The notes below the pieces were generated by a model that was given only the letters and a program-made list of their open reading frames with translations, did not search any database and had not been told where the DNA came from. 64,000 nucleotides of DNA, taken from the NCBI GenBank assembly GCA_964516435.1, contig CAZEZP010000012.1:10700-74699 (forward strand). The letters are read 5' to 3'. Shown here piece by piece: positions 49,488 through 59,495 of the stretch (positions within the stretch are counted from its first letter, which is position 1; every line of letters begins with the position of its first letter). A program made the translations under genes and the position numbers. The DNA is from HGW-17 sp964516435 (GTDB lineage: Bacteria; Myxococcota_A; Polyangia; HGW-17).

Positions 49488-51380
49488 ATGGAACACAACA
49501 AGTGGTTTTGGCGTGCAGCCTTGTTCGCTCTGGCGATTCTGTTCTCAATCGTGTACCTGCTGCCGACGTTCATTCCGGAATCGCTTCCGGGATGGTACAG
49601 GAACTTCTTCAACAAGAAGGTGCTCCTGGGACTCGACCTGGCCGGCGGCGTGCATCTGGAATATGCCATCGACACGGACTCCATCGTGGAAAGCCAACTG
49701 GACAGTTGGGGCGAGGACATCAAGGCCAAACTGATGGATCTCTATGGCGAGAAGGATAAGGAGAACTCCGCGAATTTCGATATCTCCGTGAAGGGCAACC
49801 GCCTGGAAATCGAATTCAAGGGTGCCATCAACGAGGAATTCCTGGGCAAGGCCACCGCGGACTACACCGACAAGCGCGATCCGAAACTGCACCGTGTGGA
49901 GACCCGCGGCCAGAAGGTCTTCTATGCCATCGACAATGAATTTTCCAAGGATCTCGAGGAAAAGGCGCTCGTACGGGCCGTGGACACCATCCGCGACCGC
50001 GTGGACGAGTTCGGCGTGGCCTCCCCGGAAATCTACCGCAAGGACGACATGATCGTCGTCGAACTGCCCGGCCTGGACAAAGATTCCCAGGAAAGCATCA
50101 AGCGCATCATCATGCGTTCGGCCCACCTGGAGTTCAAACTCGTGGATTCCGAAAGCAAGTACATGGCGGAAGTCGCCCGCTACCTGCGCCAGACCTACGG
50201 CCTCGACGAACGCGGCATCGTCCAGAAGGGCCCCTACAAGGGCATGGCCGTCATTCCGGATGCCTACGGCTCCCGCAAGGGCGGCGAGAAGCAGCGCACC
50301 CTCTACTTCCAGATGGATGTTCCGTCGCGGGATCTCCCGGTAGAGCAGCAGCAGGAGTATAGCAAGGTGCGAAAAACCATGGAGAAACTGTTCCGCGAGG
50401 AACTCCCCAAGGCGGGCCTCCCCGTGCCGCAGGGACGCGAAATCGCCTACGAGCGCACGGTCAAGCACACCGACCAGGGCATCGCAACCGCCCAGAAGGT
50501 GGTCAACGCCATGATTCTCGTGCGTGCCACGAAGGTCACCGGCGAATACATCATCAATGCGCAGGTGGGCTACGACCAGCAGGGGCAGGCGGTGGTCAAC
50601 GCAACGTTCAACCGCACGGGCGGCCGCTATTTCGGCGAACTGACCGGCAAGCACCTGGGATGGAAGATGGCCATCAAACTGGATGAGTGGGTGGAATCCG
50701 CCCCCGTCATCCAGGACCAGATCTTCGAGAACGTCCAGATCACGCTGGGCGCCACCGGCTCCCCGCAGGAGCGCTACCGGGAGGCCGAAGAACTCGTGGG
50801 CGTGCTGCGTTCCGGCGCCCTGCCCGCCCCGCTGTCCAAGGAAATGGAACTGAACAAGGGGCCCTCTCTGGGCAAGGATTCCATCCGTCGCGGCACCATC
50901 GCCTTCATCATCGGCATCATCCTGGTAGTGGGCTTCATGGCTGTGTACTACCGCAAGAGCGGCCTCATCGCGGATGTAGCGCTCGTTGTGAACGTGCTCT
51001 TCATGATGGCCATCATGGCGGCCTTCGAGGCGCGCCTCACGCTGCCGGGCATCGCCGGCATCGTCTTGACTTTGGGCATGGCCGTCGACGCCAACATCAT
51101 CATATTCGAGCGCATCCGCGAGGAACTGCGGCTCGGCAAGAATCCGCGCGCCGCCGTCGATGCCGGGTTCTCCCGCGCCTTCATGACCATCATGGACTCG
51201 CAGATCACCACGGCCATCGCGGGCATCGTCCTGTATGAATTCGGCACAGGCCCCATCAAGGGCTTCGCCGTGACCCTGATCATCGGCATCATCACCTCCG
51301 TGGTGACCGGCGTCTTTTTCTCGCGCGTGATCTTCGACTACATCACCTCGCGGAAAAAGTTGGACACCTTGAGCATTTAG
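49488..51380 (+). CDS. secD: Protein translocase subunit SecD
   Basis: A 630-residue inner-membrane protein that, with SecF and YajC, uses the proton gradient to help export finish. It has an N-terminal membrane helix, the first periplasmic domain with GLDLAGGVHLEY, the conserved VVNAMILVRATKV to FNRTGGRYFGELT region, and five C-terminal helices with LTLGMAVDANIIIFERIREEL. GAGGGGAG lies before the ATG at 49488. The usual D1-D6 motif order is kept. SecF follows 10 bases later. Confidence 0.95.
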   Translation: MEHNKWFWRAALFALAILFSIVYLLPTFIPESLPGWYRNFFNKKVLLGLDLAGGVHLEYAIDTDSIVESQLDSWGEDIKAKLMDLYGEKDKENSANFDISVKGNRLEIEFKGAINEEFLGKATADYTDKRDPKLHRVETRGQKVFYAIDNEFSKDLEEKALVRAVDTIRDRVDEFGVASPEIYRKDDMIVVELPGLDKDSQESIKRIIMRSAHLEFKLVDSESKYMAEVARYLRQTYGLDERGIVQKGPYKGMAVIPDAYGSRKGGEKQRTLYFQMDVPSRDLPVEQQQEYSKVRKTMEKLFREELPKAGLPVPQGREIAYERTVKHTDQGIATAQKVVNAMILVRATKVTGEYIINAQVGYDQQGQAVVNATFNRTGGRYFGELTGKHLGWKMAIKLDEWVESAPVIQDQIFENVQITLGATGSPQERYREAEELVGVLRSGALPAPLSKEMELNKGPSLGKDSIRRGTIAFIIGIILVVGFMAVYYRKSGLIADVALVVNVLFMMAIMAAFEARLTLPGIAGIVLTLGMAVDANIIIFERIREELRLGKNPRAAVDAGFSRAFMTIMDSQITTAIAGIVLYEFGTGPIKGFAVTLIIGIITSVVTGVFFSRVIFDYITSRKKLDTLSI

Positions 51381-51390
51381 GGAGTTGGCC

Positions 51391-52860
51391 ATGTTCGAAA
51401 TCGTCAAGCCTGGAATCAACATCAATTTCATGGGCAACCGCAAGAAGGCCTTCCTCCTGAGCGGTAGCCTCGTTCTCGCAAGCATCCTGATCCTCTTGGC
51501 CAACCTCTTCGTTCCGGGGCGCAAAACCATGCTCAACTACGGGCTGGACTTCCTGGGCGGCACCCAGATCCAACTGGAGTTCGACCGCCCGGTGCCGATC
51601 GCCCAGGTGCGTGCGGCACTGGAAAAGATCGGCTACAGGGACGTTTCCCTCTCCTCCATGGGAGAAAAGGGCTATCTCGTGGCCATGCGCGCTTTCTCCT
51701 CGCTCTCCGAGGATCAGCGCGCGGCCATCCAGAAATCCTTCGAGGACAAGTACAAGAGCGATCTCTTCCGCATCCGCTTCTCGGCGGCCGGCGATCACAT
51801 CAAGGTGCGCTTCCACGTCCCCGTGAAACTGGACGAGTTCGAGGCGATCTTCTCCACGCTCAACCTCAAGGCCCGCGTGCCCAAGGCCGAACTGACCCCC
51901 GAGGCCGTCGATTACCTCACCCGCGTGCAGAAGGGTGAGCAGCCCACCTGGGAAAAGCCGCATCCGGCGGAACTGGACTACATCGAAACGCTCACGGTCT
52001 CCCCGAAGCGCAACGAATATACCATCCTGCTGGAATCGGTCTCCGAGAAGATGGAAGCCGGCCTGTTCGCGCAACTGGGCGTGAAGGCCACGGTGCTCAG
52101 CGTGGAAAGCCGGGGACCGCAGGTGGGCGCCCGCCTGCGCGTGCAGGCCATCCTGTCCCTGCTGTATGCGCTGGGCTTGATCCTGCTCTACATCGTGTTG
52201 CGCTTCGACCTCAAGTTCGCTCCGGGCGCCATCATCGCCCTGGTGCACGACGTGCTGATCACGGTGGGCATCTTCGCCCTCTTCTGGCGCGAGTTCTCTC
52301 TCCCCATCCTGGCGGCATTGCTCACGATCGTGGGTTATTCGCTCAATGACACCATCGTCGTGTACGACCGCATCCGCGAGAACATCCTCAAGATGCGCTC
52401 GCATTCGCTGCCCAAGGTCATCAACACATCCATCAACGAGACGCTCAGCCGCACGCTGCTCACCTCCATGACCACCTTCCTGACGGTCCTGGCCATCTTC
52501 GTCGTGGCCGACGGTGTGCTGCGCGATTTCGCCCTGGCCATGGGCATCGGTATCATCGTCGGCACGTACTCTTCGATCTTCATCGCGTCCCCCATCGTGA
52601 TCGTGCTGGATTCCGCATTCGGCAAGCAGGTCCCGGGCGCCCAGCGCTCCGAGGTCGAGCCGGAAGAAGAAGACGAGGAAGGCGAGGAGGACGGGGAGGA
52701 ATCCGAGGAATCGGACGGGGAATCGGACGACGACGAAGCCGGAGAAGACAAGGACGAGGCCGGCCTCTCGGAAGAAGAAATCAAGGAACGCGAACTCAAG
52801 AAGGCCAAGCGCATGCGCCGCAAGGCCCGCGGCGGGCGTGCCGGCCGCCGCAAGGGTTGA
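51391..52860 (+). CDS. secF: Protein translocase subunit SecF with a long charged C-terminal tail
   Basis: A 489-residue membrane partner of SecD. The core has the membrane helix near residue 20, LDFLGGTQIQLEF, and the C-terminal helical bundle with TIVGYSLNDTIVVYDRIREN and SRTLLTSMTTFLTVLAIF. After the last helix (about residue 415) comes a 75-residue tail of Glu/Asp repeats (EEEDEEGEEDGEE) followed by a Lys/Arg end. Typical SecF is about 300-320 residues, so the tail is an addition, perhaps cytosolic and ribosome- or SecA-interacting; that is inference. GGGAG precedes the ATG. Confidence 0.93.
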   Translation: MFEIVKPGININFMGNRKKAFLLSGSLVLASILILLANLFVPGRKTMLNYGLDFLGGTQIQLEFDRPVPIAQVRAALEKIGYRDVSLSSMGEKGYLVAMRAFSSLSEDQRAAIQKSFEDKYKSDLFRIRFSAAGDHIKVRFHVPVKLDEFEAIFSTLNLKARVPKAELTPEAVDYLTRVQKGEQPTWEKPHPAELDYIETLTVSPKRNEYTILLESVSEKMEAGLFAQLGVKATVLSVESRGPQVGARLRVQAILSLLYALGLILLYIVLRFDLKFAPGAIIALVHDVLITVGIFALFWREFSLPILAALLTIVGYSLNDTIVVYDRIRENILKMRSHSLPKVINTSINETLSRTLLTSMTTFLTVLAIFVVADGVLRDFALAMGIGIIVGTYSSIFIASPIVIVLDSAFGKQVPGAQRSEVEPEEEDEEGEEDGEESEESDGESDDDEAGEDKDEAGLSEEEIKERELKKAKRMRRKARGGRAGRRKG

Positions 52861-52902
52861 TGATTCCTGTTCTTTCCCCGTCGTGCCGTACCGCGTGAAA
52901 CC

Positions 52903-54648
52903 GTGCCCGAGTCTGTCGCTCTCAAGCCGCCCCGTCCCGTCATCGCGGAATATTCGAGCCAGACGGCCTACGACATCGAAACGCGTTTCCATCTGCAGCC
53001 GCTGACGGCCCGGCTGCTGGCCATCCGGGGCTTTTCCCCCGACACGCTGGACGAATTCCTTTTCCCCCGCCTTTCCCGGCTGCGGCTTCCAGCCGGCATG
53101 GCCGATTACGACAAGGCGGTCTCCATCCTGGCCGAATGCGTCACGGCCCGGGAAACCATCGGGCTGTTCGGCGACTACGACACCGACGGCGTCTCCTCCG
53201 TGGCCCTGTGGGTCCTGTTCCTGCGCGCCATCGGCATTCCGGTGCATGTGCGGCTGGCCCACCGGGAACGGGGCTATGGCCTGATGCCCGAGGACGTCCG
53301 GGAATTCTCCGAAGCCTCCATCCGCACGATCATCGCCTGCGACGTGGGCTCCACGGACCATGAAGCCGCCGTCACCGCCCGGCAGAAAGGCATCGCACTG
53401 ATCGTGGTGGATCACCACACCATCGAGGCACCATATCCGGACGTGGATGCGCTGGTCAATCCCATGCGCCAGGACTGCGCCTTTCCCTTCAAGGGGATGG
53501 CCACCGTTGGCCTGTCGTTCTATCTCATCGTGGGACTGCGTTCCAAACTGGAGCACGACTGCCGGCTGCCGCCGGCGGATCTGCCGGATCCCCGAACCCT
53601 GCTGGATATCGTCGCCATGGGAACCCTGGCCGACGTGGCGCCCCTGGTGGACAACAACCGGATTTTCGTCCATCAGGGACTGCAATTGCTCAACACCCGC
53701 CGACGGCCGGCCGTGCGGGCCCTGTGCGAGGTGGTGCGCATCGACCCGCAGGAAGAAATCACCGAAAAGCACGTCGTGTTCCGGATGACGCCCAAACTCA
53801 ATGCCCCCGGCCGCATGGGAGACGCCCAGATGAGCCTGGACCTCCTCACGGCCGAGGATTACGGGGACGCCTACCGCTGCGCCCAGGAACTGTCCCGCAT
53901 CAACGAGCAGCGCCAGCAGATCCAGGAACAGATGTACCAGGAAGCGCTGGCACAGGCGAAGGCCTCGCTGGATTACCGCTGGGGCATCGTCGTCTCGGGC
54001 GTGGACTGGCATCCCGGCATCGTGGGCATCCTGGCCGCCAAACTGGCGGAACACTTCCAGCGGCCGGCCGTCGCCGTGGCCCTGCAGGGGGATCTGGGCC
54101 GCGGCTCCGTGCGGACATTCGGCAACATCAACATTTTCGAAGTGATCCGCAAGACATCCGCGCACCTCGTATCGTTCGGCGGACATGCAGGAGCGGTCGG
54201 AATCGAAGTGGAGCGCGAAAAGTTGGGCGAATTCGCTTCCTCCTTCGATGAAGCCCTGCGCGCGCTTTCCGGGCTGGACGGAGAACGGCTGATCCCGGTG
54301 GACGCCGTGGTATCGCTGCACGAACTGACGGAACGCTTCGTTTCGGAACTGCGGCGTCTGGCCCCCTTTGGAAACCAGAATCCGGAACCCGTCTTCCTGA
54401 GCCGCAATCTGGACGTGATCTCGGTGCGCTATCCCCGGCATACGCATCTCGCGCTCACCCTGCGCGATCCCGTGACGGGGACCATCCGGCAGGCCATCGG
54501 CTACAACATGGCCAAAACGGTGGAAAACCGCCTGCCCAGGAAACTCAACCTCGTATATGTCCCGGAAAAGAATCCGCTCAACACGGAAAGCGTGCAGTTG
54601 CGCATTCTGCACCTGTGGAATCCACAGGAGGACCCGGAGAGCCGGTAA
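52903..54648 (+). CDS. recJ: Single-stranded-DNA-specific exonuclease RecJ
   Basis: A 581-residue 5'-3' exonuclease of the DHH superfamily used in recombination and mismatch repair. It has the DHH motifs DYDTDGVSS, VVDHHTI and FPFKGMATVGL, the DHHA1 GGHAGAVGIE motif and a C-terminal OB-type region. Length matches. The start is a GTG at 52903, 42 bp after secF, with no good ribosome-binding site; no ATG fits before the conserved part. It is likely cotranscribed with secDF. Confidence 0.92.
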   Translation: MPESVALKPPRPVIAEYSSQTAYDIETRFHLQPLTARLLAIRGFSPDTLDEFLFPRLSRLRLPAGMADYDKAVSILAECVTARETIGLFGDYDTDGVSSVALWVLFLRAIGIPVHVRLAHRERGYGLMPEDVREFSEASIRTIIACDVGSTDHEAAVTARQKGIALIVVDHHTIEAPYPDVDALVNPMRQDCAFPFKGMATVGLSFYLIVGLRSKLEHDCRLPPADLPDPRTLLDIVAMGTLADVAPLVDNNRIFVHQGLQLLNTRRRPAVRALCEVVRIDPQEEITEKHVVFRMTPKLNAPGRMGDAQMSLDLLTAEDYGDAYRCAQELSRINEQRQQIQEQMYQEALAQAKASLDYRWGIVVSGVDWHPGIVGILAAKLAEHFQRPAVAVALQGDLGRGSVRTFGNINIFEVIRKTSAHLVSFGGHAGAVGIEVEREKLGEFASSFDEALRALSGLDGERLIPVDAVVSLHELTERFVSELRRLAPFGNQNPEPVFLSRNLDVISVRYPRHTHLALTLRDPVTGTIRQAIGYNMAKTVENRLPRKLNLVYVPEKNPLNTESVQLRILHLWNPQEDPESR

Positions 54649-54680
54649 GGCATCTGGTGCCGAGTTACGGGGGTGGCCGC

Positions 54681-54983
54681 ATGAGGAACGAAGAAAACCG
54701 GGAATGCGAAAACCAGGACGCACGTTCCGTGAAAACGGAAAATGGTCGGGAAGCGCCATGGGATCCGCCTTCCGAGCCCCGCCGGCGCGTGCGGATCACT
54801 TATGGGCGCCCCGGGAGGACATCCGATGCCCCCTGGATCTGGATCGCCGTGATATTCGCAGTCGCCCTCGCCATGGTCGCGAGCCGGGGCTGTTCCTCTT
54901 CTCTGGAAAACCTTGCGCGCCTTTTCACGGAATCTACCGGCGCACAGCCGGACGGCGGCATTTCGGCATCACCGGAAAAGTGA
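54681..54983 (+). CDS. Small single-span membrane protein
   Basis: A 100-residue protein with a charged N-terminus (Glu/Arg-rich, about 50 residues), one membrane helix WIWIAVIFAVALAMVAS and a short tail with one cysteine. GGGGGTGG precedes the ATG, 33 bp after recJ. No family recognised; it may be real because the frame matches recJ-downstream coupling and the helix is well formed. Confidence 0.5.
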   Translation: MRNEENRECENQDARSVKTENGREAPWDPPSEPRRRVRITYGRPGRTSDAPWIWIAVIFAVALAMVASRGCSSSLENLARLFTESTGAQPDGGISASPEK

Positions 54984-55086
54984 TGCCGCCGCAAAAGGGG
55001 CATTGGTGTTATTCTAAAAAATCGGCCATGCGGCATGAACACGGCCGACGCGTCAGTCCCATGATGCTGAAGATGGAGGAGAAGCC

Positions 55087-56760
55087 ATGGATTTTCTTCA
55101 GGAAAGCAGCGGCGAAACGAACCTGATCCAAACGGCGCAGCAATGCCTGGCGAAAAGAAATCTCGATGCGTTATGGGCCTTGGGGAATCCAGAGGAAATC
55201 GTGCCGGCGCTGCCCGCATCGGCCTTCTATCACCTGGTCCGCATCGCCGAGCACGAGGATCGGGAACTGCTGGTCCTGCACGCCTCCACCGAGCAGGTGC
55301 AATGCTGCTGGGACATGGATTCCTGGAAGCAGGACCGGTTCGATCCCGATGGGGCAGACGAATGGATGGCGGCCCTCCTGGAGTTGCCCGACGAGAAATT
55401 CCTGGAAAAGGTGCACGGGCTGCTGCCGGATGGTTTCGGACTGTACCTGCTCTCCCGGGCCACCATCTACAATGTCAAGTTGAACCCGGACATCCCGGAG
55501 AACGATTCGTTCTTCACGACGCCCGACGAATACTTCGAGTTGCAGCCGCTGCAGGATACGCCCGATGAATCCTGGCGCCTGCTGGTGCGATTCATCGACC
55601 GCTGGTATGCACTCGACGCCGAGGGAATCCAGAAGTTGCTCATCGCCGTTCCCATGGAACTGCCCACATTCCTGGAGGAGGACGCGTATTCGCTGCGCAA
55701 CGGGCGCATCCGGGACGAAGGATTCTGGGACACCTTCACGGCCCGCGAAATCTATCGTCCGGTGGACCCGGCCCGCGTCCGGCTGGACGACAGGGCGACC
55801 CTCGTGGATCCGCCGCGTGTGGCCACGGTGCTGCCGGCGCCATGGCGGGAAGAGGAAACGGATCTCCTGGGCCGGGCCATCCACGCCCTGGAGCCGCTCC
55901 AGGCCGATGCCGTGCGCGCCAATTTCGCCCTGCTGTGCAACCGGCTGCTGGCGGCCGACGAGGTGGACGTGGCCGACGACGATGCCGCGGCCAATATCGT
56001 GCTGCGCGCGCGCAATGCCGTGAACCTGGCACTGGAATACTTCGTCACGCACCGGAAACTGGAAGCGCACGAAGTGCTGCGGCGGTTGCACGTCTCCCGG
56101 CTCTTCCAGTGCGGATATTTCCTGGTGCACCAACTGGCCCAACTGGCCCGGGAGTTGATGAAGAGCGGCGCCGTGTCGCTCTCGCCGGGAACCTACACGC
56201 TGCTCGAAGGCCCCTGGCTGGCCTTCTTCCAGGCGCTCTTGGCTCCGCACCCCCTGCTGGATCCCGCCCTCGCGGGAAAAACCGGCCTGCAGTTTCCTTC
56301 CAGCCTCGCCCAGGTGGCGCAGGCCGCGGAATGGGTCGAGGAAATGAGCCTGTTCAAGGGCATCTGCTTCGAAGTGCTCGCCATTCCCGCCGAAGTGCTC
56401 ACGAACGAAGGCGCCGCGCGCACCTGCCGCCGGAATCCCGGCGCCATCACGTTCGGGGACCTGCTGCGCACGGCGGCGGCCTCGCTGGCGCTTTCCGGAA
56501 AATCCGGCGTCATGTCCCTTTCCCGCGCCGCCGCGAACCGGTTCCTGGCCGTTCCCGGCGCGAAGGAAAAGGCCCGCGCCGCCCTGGCCGGACGCATCGG
56601 CGCCGTCCTCCCCCTGGCTCCTGCACGCATCGCACGCATCGTGGACACCCACCTGCAGCCATGGAACGATGCATCCGATCCCGAAGCCGTCTTCCTGATC
56701 CGCACGCGCCGCACACCGGAACGCAGGACAGCCGACGCAGCACCCACCGATGCCGGATGA
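55087..56760 (+). CDS. DUF6178-like protein
   Basis: A 557-residue cytosolic protein with pattern LPASAFYHLVRIAEHEDRELLVLHASTEQVQCC near the N-terminus, a layout seen in DUF6178 proteins of deltaproteobacteria. It is mainly helical with no catalytic motif that I can name. GGAGGAG lies before the ATG. Its function is unknown. The assignment to DUF6178 is from memory of the pattern, not a search. It stands alone between a small membrane gene and a lipoprotein gene. Confidence 0.7.
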   Translation: MDFLQESSGETNLIQTAQQCLAKRNLDALWALGNPEEIVPALPASAFYHLVRIAEHEDRELLVLHASTEQVQCCWDMDSWKQDRFDPDGADEWMAALLELPDEKFLEKVHGLLPDGFGLYLLSRATIYNVKLNPDIPENDSFFTTPDEYFELQPLQDTPDESWRLLVRFIDRWYALDAEGIQKLLIAVPMELPTFLEEDAYSLRNGRIRDEGFWDTFTAREIYRPVDPARVRLDDRATLVDPPRVATVLPAPWREEETDLLGRAIHALEPLQADAVRANFALLCNRLLAADEVDVADDDAAANIVLRARNAVNLALEYFVTHRKLEAHEVLRRLHVSRLFQCGYFLVHQLAQLARELMKSGAVSLSPGTYTLLEGPWLAFFQALLAPHPLLDPALAGKTGLQFPSSLAQVAQAAEWVEEMSLFKGICFEVLAIPAEVLTNEGAARTCRRNPGAITFGDLLRTAAASLALSGKSGVMSLSRAAANRFLAVPGAKEKARAALAGRIGAVLPLAPARIARIVDTHLQPWNDASDPEAVFLIRTRRTPERRTADAAPTDAG

Positions 56761-56898
56761 AGCCCTCTTTCCCATGGTCTTCCCTTCCATTTTTTCTCAA
56801 AAAAATTGACGGCTCATAAAGGCATAGAGTGAAAAATCATATGGAACACGATGCACCGGTTTTCGCATGCCCGACCATGAAAAACGAAAGGCCGTGCC

Positions 56899-57954
56899 AT
56901 GAGACTCTCTTTCTTCTCTTTCTTCTTCTTCTTGCTTTTTTCAGTCATTGGCATCTCGTCCCTTTCCTGCGATTCTCCGTCAGAAAAAAGCCAGCCACCG
57001 AAAAAAATGCTTTTGCCGGCATCCCAGGCGGCATGGATTCCGGCAGCCACGGGCGGGCTCGTCACCCTCGACGATGGCGCGTACGTGGATTTCCCGGCCG
57101 GAGCGCTCACTGCCGATGTCACCGTCATCCTGGAGCGCGTGTCATGCGATGGCTACTTGCGCCACCCGGATTTTTCCGGCTGCATCCATGAAGTCCGCGC
57201 GCAGGGGGAAGCGGCCCTGGCCGGCCGCTACACGCTCGCTCTTCCGGACGCTGCCAGGGAAGAAGCCGCCGAAGCGCCATCGATGCGAAATTGCATCCTC
57301 GGGGCCGGAGAGGAAGGACTGCGCTGCCAGGGAGACTTCGAAACCGCCTCCGGCAACACCGCCCTGACCACGGCCTCTCGTTTCGGCGCTTTCACCCGTT
57401 TCTCTCCGCAGGTGCGAACCTCTGCTCCGACGCTGGTCCACGACATGCCCTTTCTCGCCTGCGAGGGCGACCCCACGGGCGATTGGGAACTCGTTTTCAT
57501 CATGGCTCCCCTCGATGCCATGGGTATCGGATCCTCGAGCGGCGGTGAGAACTTCTCCGATTGCCCCAATCTCTCCTTCCTCGAATTCCGGACGGTGGAA
57601 TATCACGAACGCCTGCGGATTCAGCCGTCGATGGATGCTTTTGCGGTCTACACCTTCCGGAAGGACTATGGTTTCCAGACCGACCTCTTCCGCTATTTCA
57701 CACCCGAATGCCTCGGGCTGCACGGCCGCGAATGCCAGGAAGCCTGCACGATGGAAGAAGGCGTCTGCCGGTGCTTCTGGAACGAATCCATGGGAAATGG
57801 AAGCAACGACAGTTTCCTCCTCGAGGACGCGGACGGCGGGCTGCATCTCGACGCCATTCCCAATCCGCTCCTGTACTGCGTCCAGGGCGACACCCTGGCC
57901 CTGTACCACGAACACCCGGAAGGACCGGTGCTGAAGATCTTCCGCCGGAAATGA
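56899..57954 (+). CDS. Hypothetical lipoprotein with a ZU5-like stretch
   Basis: A 351-residue protein with signal FFFFLLFSVIGISSLSC (lipobox SLSC). The next 100 residues (GGLVTLDDGAYVDFPAGAL and TVILERV) resemble ZU5-type beta domains found in surface proteins. Eight or more cysteines in the C-terminal half suggest disulfides. No catalytic motif is present. The ATG is preceded by GGCCGTGCC, a weak site. It is likely anchored in the outer membrane or at the surface. Confidence 0.65.
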   Translation: MRLSFFSFFFFLLFSVIGISSLSCDSPSEKSQPPKKMLLPASQAAWIPAATGGLVTLDDGAYVDFPAGALTADVTVILERVSCDGYLRHPDFSGCIHEVRAQGEAALAGRYTLALPDAAREEAAEAPSMRNCILGAGEEGLRCQGDFETASGNTALTTASRFGAFTRFSPQVRTSAPTLVHDMPFLACEGDPTGDWELVFIMAPLDAMGIGSSSGGENFSDCPNLSFLEFRTVEYHERLRIQPSMDAFAVYTFRKDYGFQTDLFRYFTPECLGLHGRECQEACTMEEGVCRCFWNESMGNGSNDSFLLEDADGGLHLDAIPNPLLYCVQGDTLALYHEHPEGPVLKIFRRK

Positions 57955-58247
57955 CGCCTCCCTGCCCTCCCGGAACGGATTCTCCAGGGAAGGCTTCGTT
58001 CCGTAAAATCATGCCTGCGAATGAGCCGTTCCCGCGGGCGCAGGCCGACGCAGACGCAGGCCGGCCCGTAAAATCATGCCTGCGAATGAGCCGCACGGCG
58101 CGGCCCTGGACGCCGGACTCCGGCCCGTGGAAACATTTCCCTTCGGAAGCGTGCTTTCGAATCCCGAAATGACCGGGCGTCCATGTTTCCGTCCGCCGGC
58201 ACCGGACTCTCACCCCGTGCGCAAGGTGTCCCTTGAATGCACCCGCT
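57955..58247. other. Intergenic region with hairpin and direct repeat
   Basis: This 293-bp region lies between convergent genes. A hairpin CGGAACG...CGTTCCG (57971-58003) lacks a U-run. A 28-bp direct repeat occurs at 58001-58028 and 58066-58093. No gene is supported. Confidence 0.5.
58001..58093. repeat. 28-bp direct repeat, two copies
   Basis: CCGTAAAATCATGCCTGCGA and the following eight bases occur at 58001-58028 and again at 58066-58093, 65 bp apart. The stretch between them is rich in GACGCAGGCC-type motifs. It may be a decayed small duplication. Confidence 0.8.
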
Positions 58248-58499
58248 TCAATGCATCCGTTCGCGCATCGCCTGCAGTTGCGGGTCCCGGGGATGCAGTG
58301 CCAGAAGCCCGTCGAGAAACACGCGCGCGTCCTCGTGACGCCCGGCTGCCTGCAGTCCCCGCACCAGCCCCGAGAGAAGGCGCGAAAGCGCCGCGTCCAC
58401 GCCCAGCACCGTCCCCATGTCCGTGCGACCGGCGGCCAGATCCACCGCCGTTTTCAGGATTTCTTCGTTCGTCATGTCGGTATTCGTTTTTGGCATCAT
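58248..58499 (-). CDS. Small TPR-like protein
   Basis: An 83-residue acidic/neutral helical protein. The second half (LVRGLQAAGRHEDARVFLDG) resembles a single TPR motif. GAGG lies eight bases before the first of two adjacent ATG codons. It has no signal or membrane segment. It lies downstream of the Gly/Ala-rich gene on the same strand and could be a chaperone-like partner; that is inference only. Confidence 0.55.
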   Translation of the reverse strand: MMPKTNTDMTNEEILKTAVDLAAGRTDMGTVLGVDAALSRLLSGLVRGLQAAGRHEDARVFLDGLLALHPRDPQLQAMRERMH

Positions 58500-58593
58500 G
58501 AAAAAACCTCGTTGAACACGCTCCGCACGAGGACGTGGCCGCCATGGAGCACCGGAACGAATTCACGCCCGAGAGGCGGCAAGATCAGCCCCA

Positions 58594-59244
58594 TCACACG
58601 CGAATGTTGGCCAGCACGGAGCGCTGGGTGGAATGCAGCGACTGCAGCAGGTTCGATGAAAGCGTCTGCATGCGGGAAAGCCGCTGCACGAGCACCTGGA
58701 TGCGGTTTTCCAGGTTCTGGAACTGCGCGCCGGCACCGGATGCGCCGGTGGAGGAACCGTCCACGCTCTTGGCCATCTGTCCCTGCTGCCGGAGCAGATC
58801 TTCCAGTTGGCCGCCCACGCTGTCCGAGACCAGCCCGGCGATGAGGAGAATCTTCTCTTCCAGCGACAGGGATCCATCCCCCAGGATCCGGTCGATTTCC
58901 CCCTGCACGTTCCGGCTATCCTGCGCATTTCCGGCTTCGCGCTTGTGCCGGCTGCCGTGCACTTCGCCGGGCGAATCCTTCCCCGGAAAGAGGCGCCCCA
59001 GGTCCGGCAGCCCTTCCAGAAACTGCCGCAGCAGCGGTGCCGCCAACTGGAACGCATACATGCCGGCGGCCAGTTCCGGCGCCAGCGCCCACAGGGAATT
59101 CATGCCGCCGGCGCCGACCCCCCCGATGCCGCCGGGCGTTCCAATCATGCCCGCGCTTCCCCAGACGCCGGCCATGGATGATACCCATTCCGCAGCCGAT
59201 GCTCCCATGAGATTTCCCATCTTCTGCCAACCCGAAACGTCCAT
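58594..59244 (-). CDS. Gly/Ala-rich protein with C-terminal coiled coil
   Basis: A 216-residue protein. Its N-terminal third is Gly/Ala-rich and hydrophobic (MIGTPGGIGGVGAGGM), followed by charged linkers and a long helical C-terminus (QNLENRIQVLVQRLSRMQTLSSNLLQ) that looks like a coiled coil. GAGGAGG lies before the ATG at 59244; a start further upstream at 59277 adds only basic residues. It has some likeness to secreted translocator-type proteins (hydrophobic plus coiled coil), but no family is recognised. Confidence 0.55.
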   Translation of the reverse strand: MDVSGWQKMGNLMGASAAEWVSSMAGVWGSAGMIGTPGGIGGVGAGGMNSLWALAPELAAGMYAFQLAAPLLRQFLEGLPDLGRLFPGKDSPGEVHGSRHKREAGNAQDSRNVQGEIDRILGDGSLSLEEKILLIAGLVSDSVGGQLEDLLRQQGQMAKSVDGSSTGASGAGAQFQNLENRIQVLVQRLSRMQTLSSNLLQSLHSTQRSVLANIRV

Positions 59245-59495
59245 TTTCCTCCTCCCGCGCGCCCCCCGTGGGCGCATTCGTTTCCCGACCCCTTCACGGC
59301 GGTCGTGTCCCCATTATCGAAAGCCCCCGGAGAAGGTTGCGGCCGCCCCTCCTTTTTTTCCGAATTTTTCCGGATGGGTGTCCGGAAAAAAAAGAGGATA
59401 ATGGCTTGCAGGCCGGCATGCCCCGGCACTTTTGCCGCGGCCTTCATCAGCGTGCAAATTCGATGCGTCCCTGAAATCGAGCCGGAGGTCGGAAC

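Noticed and set aside
51343..54759. 1138-residue reverse frame opposite secF-recJ
   Set aside because: SecF and RecJ motifs are intact on the forward strand. This frame has no family features.
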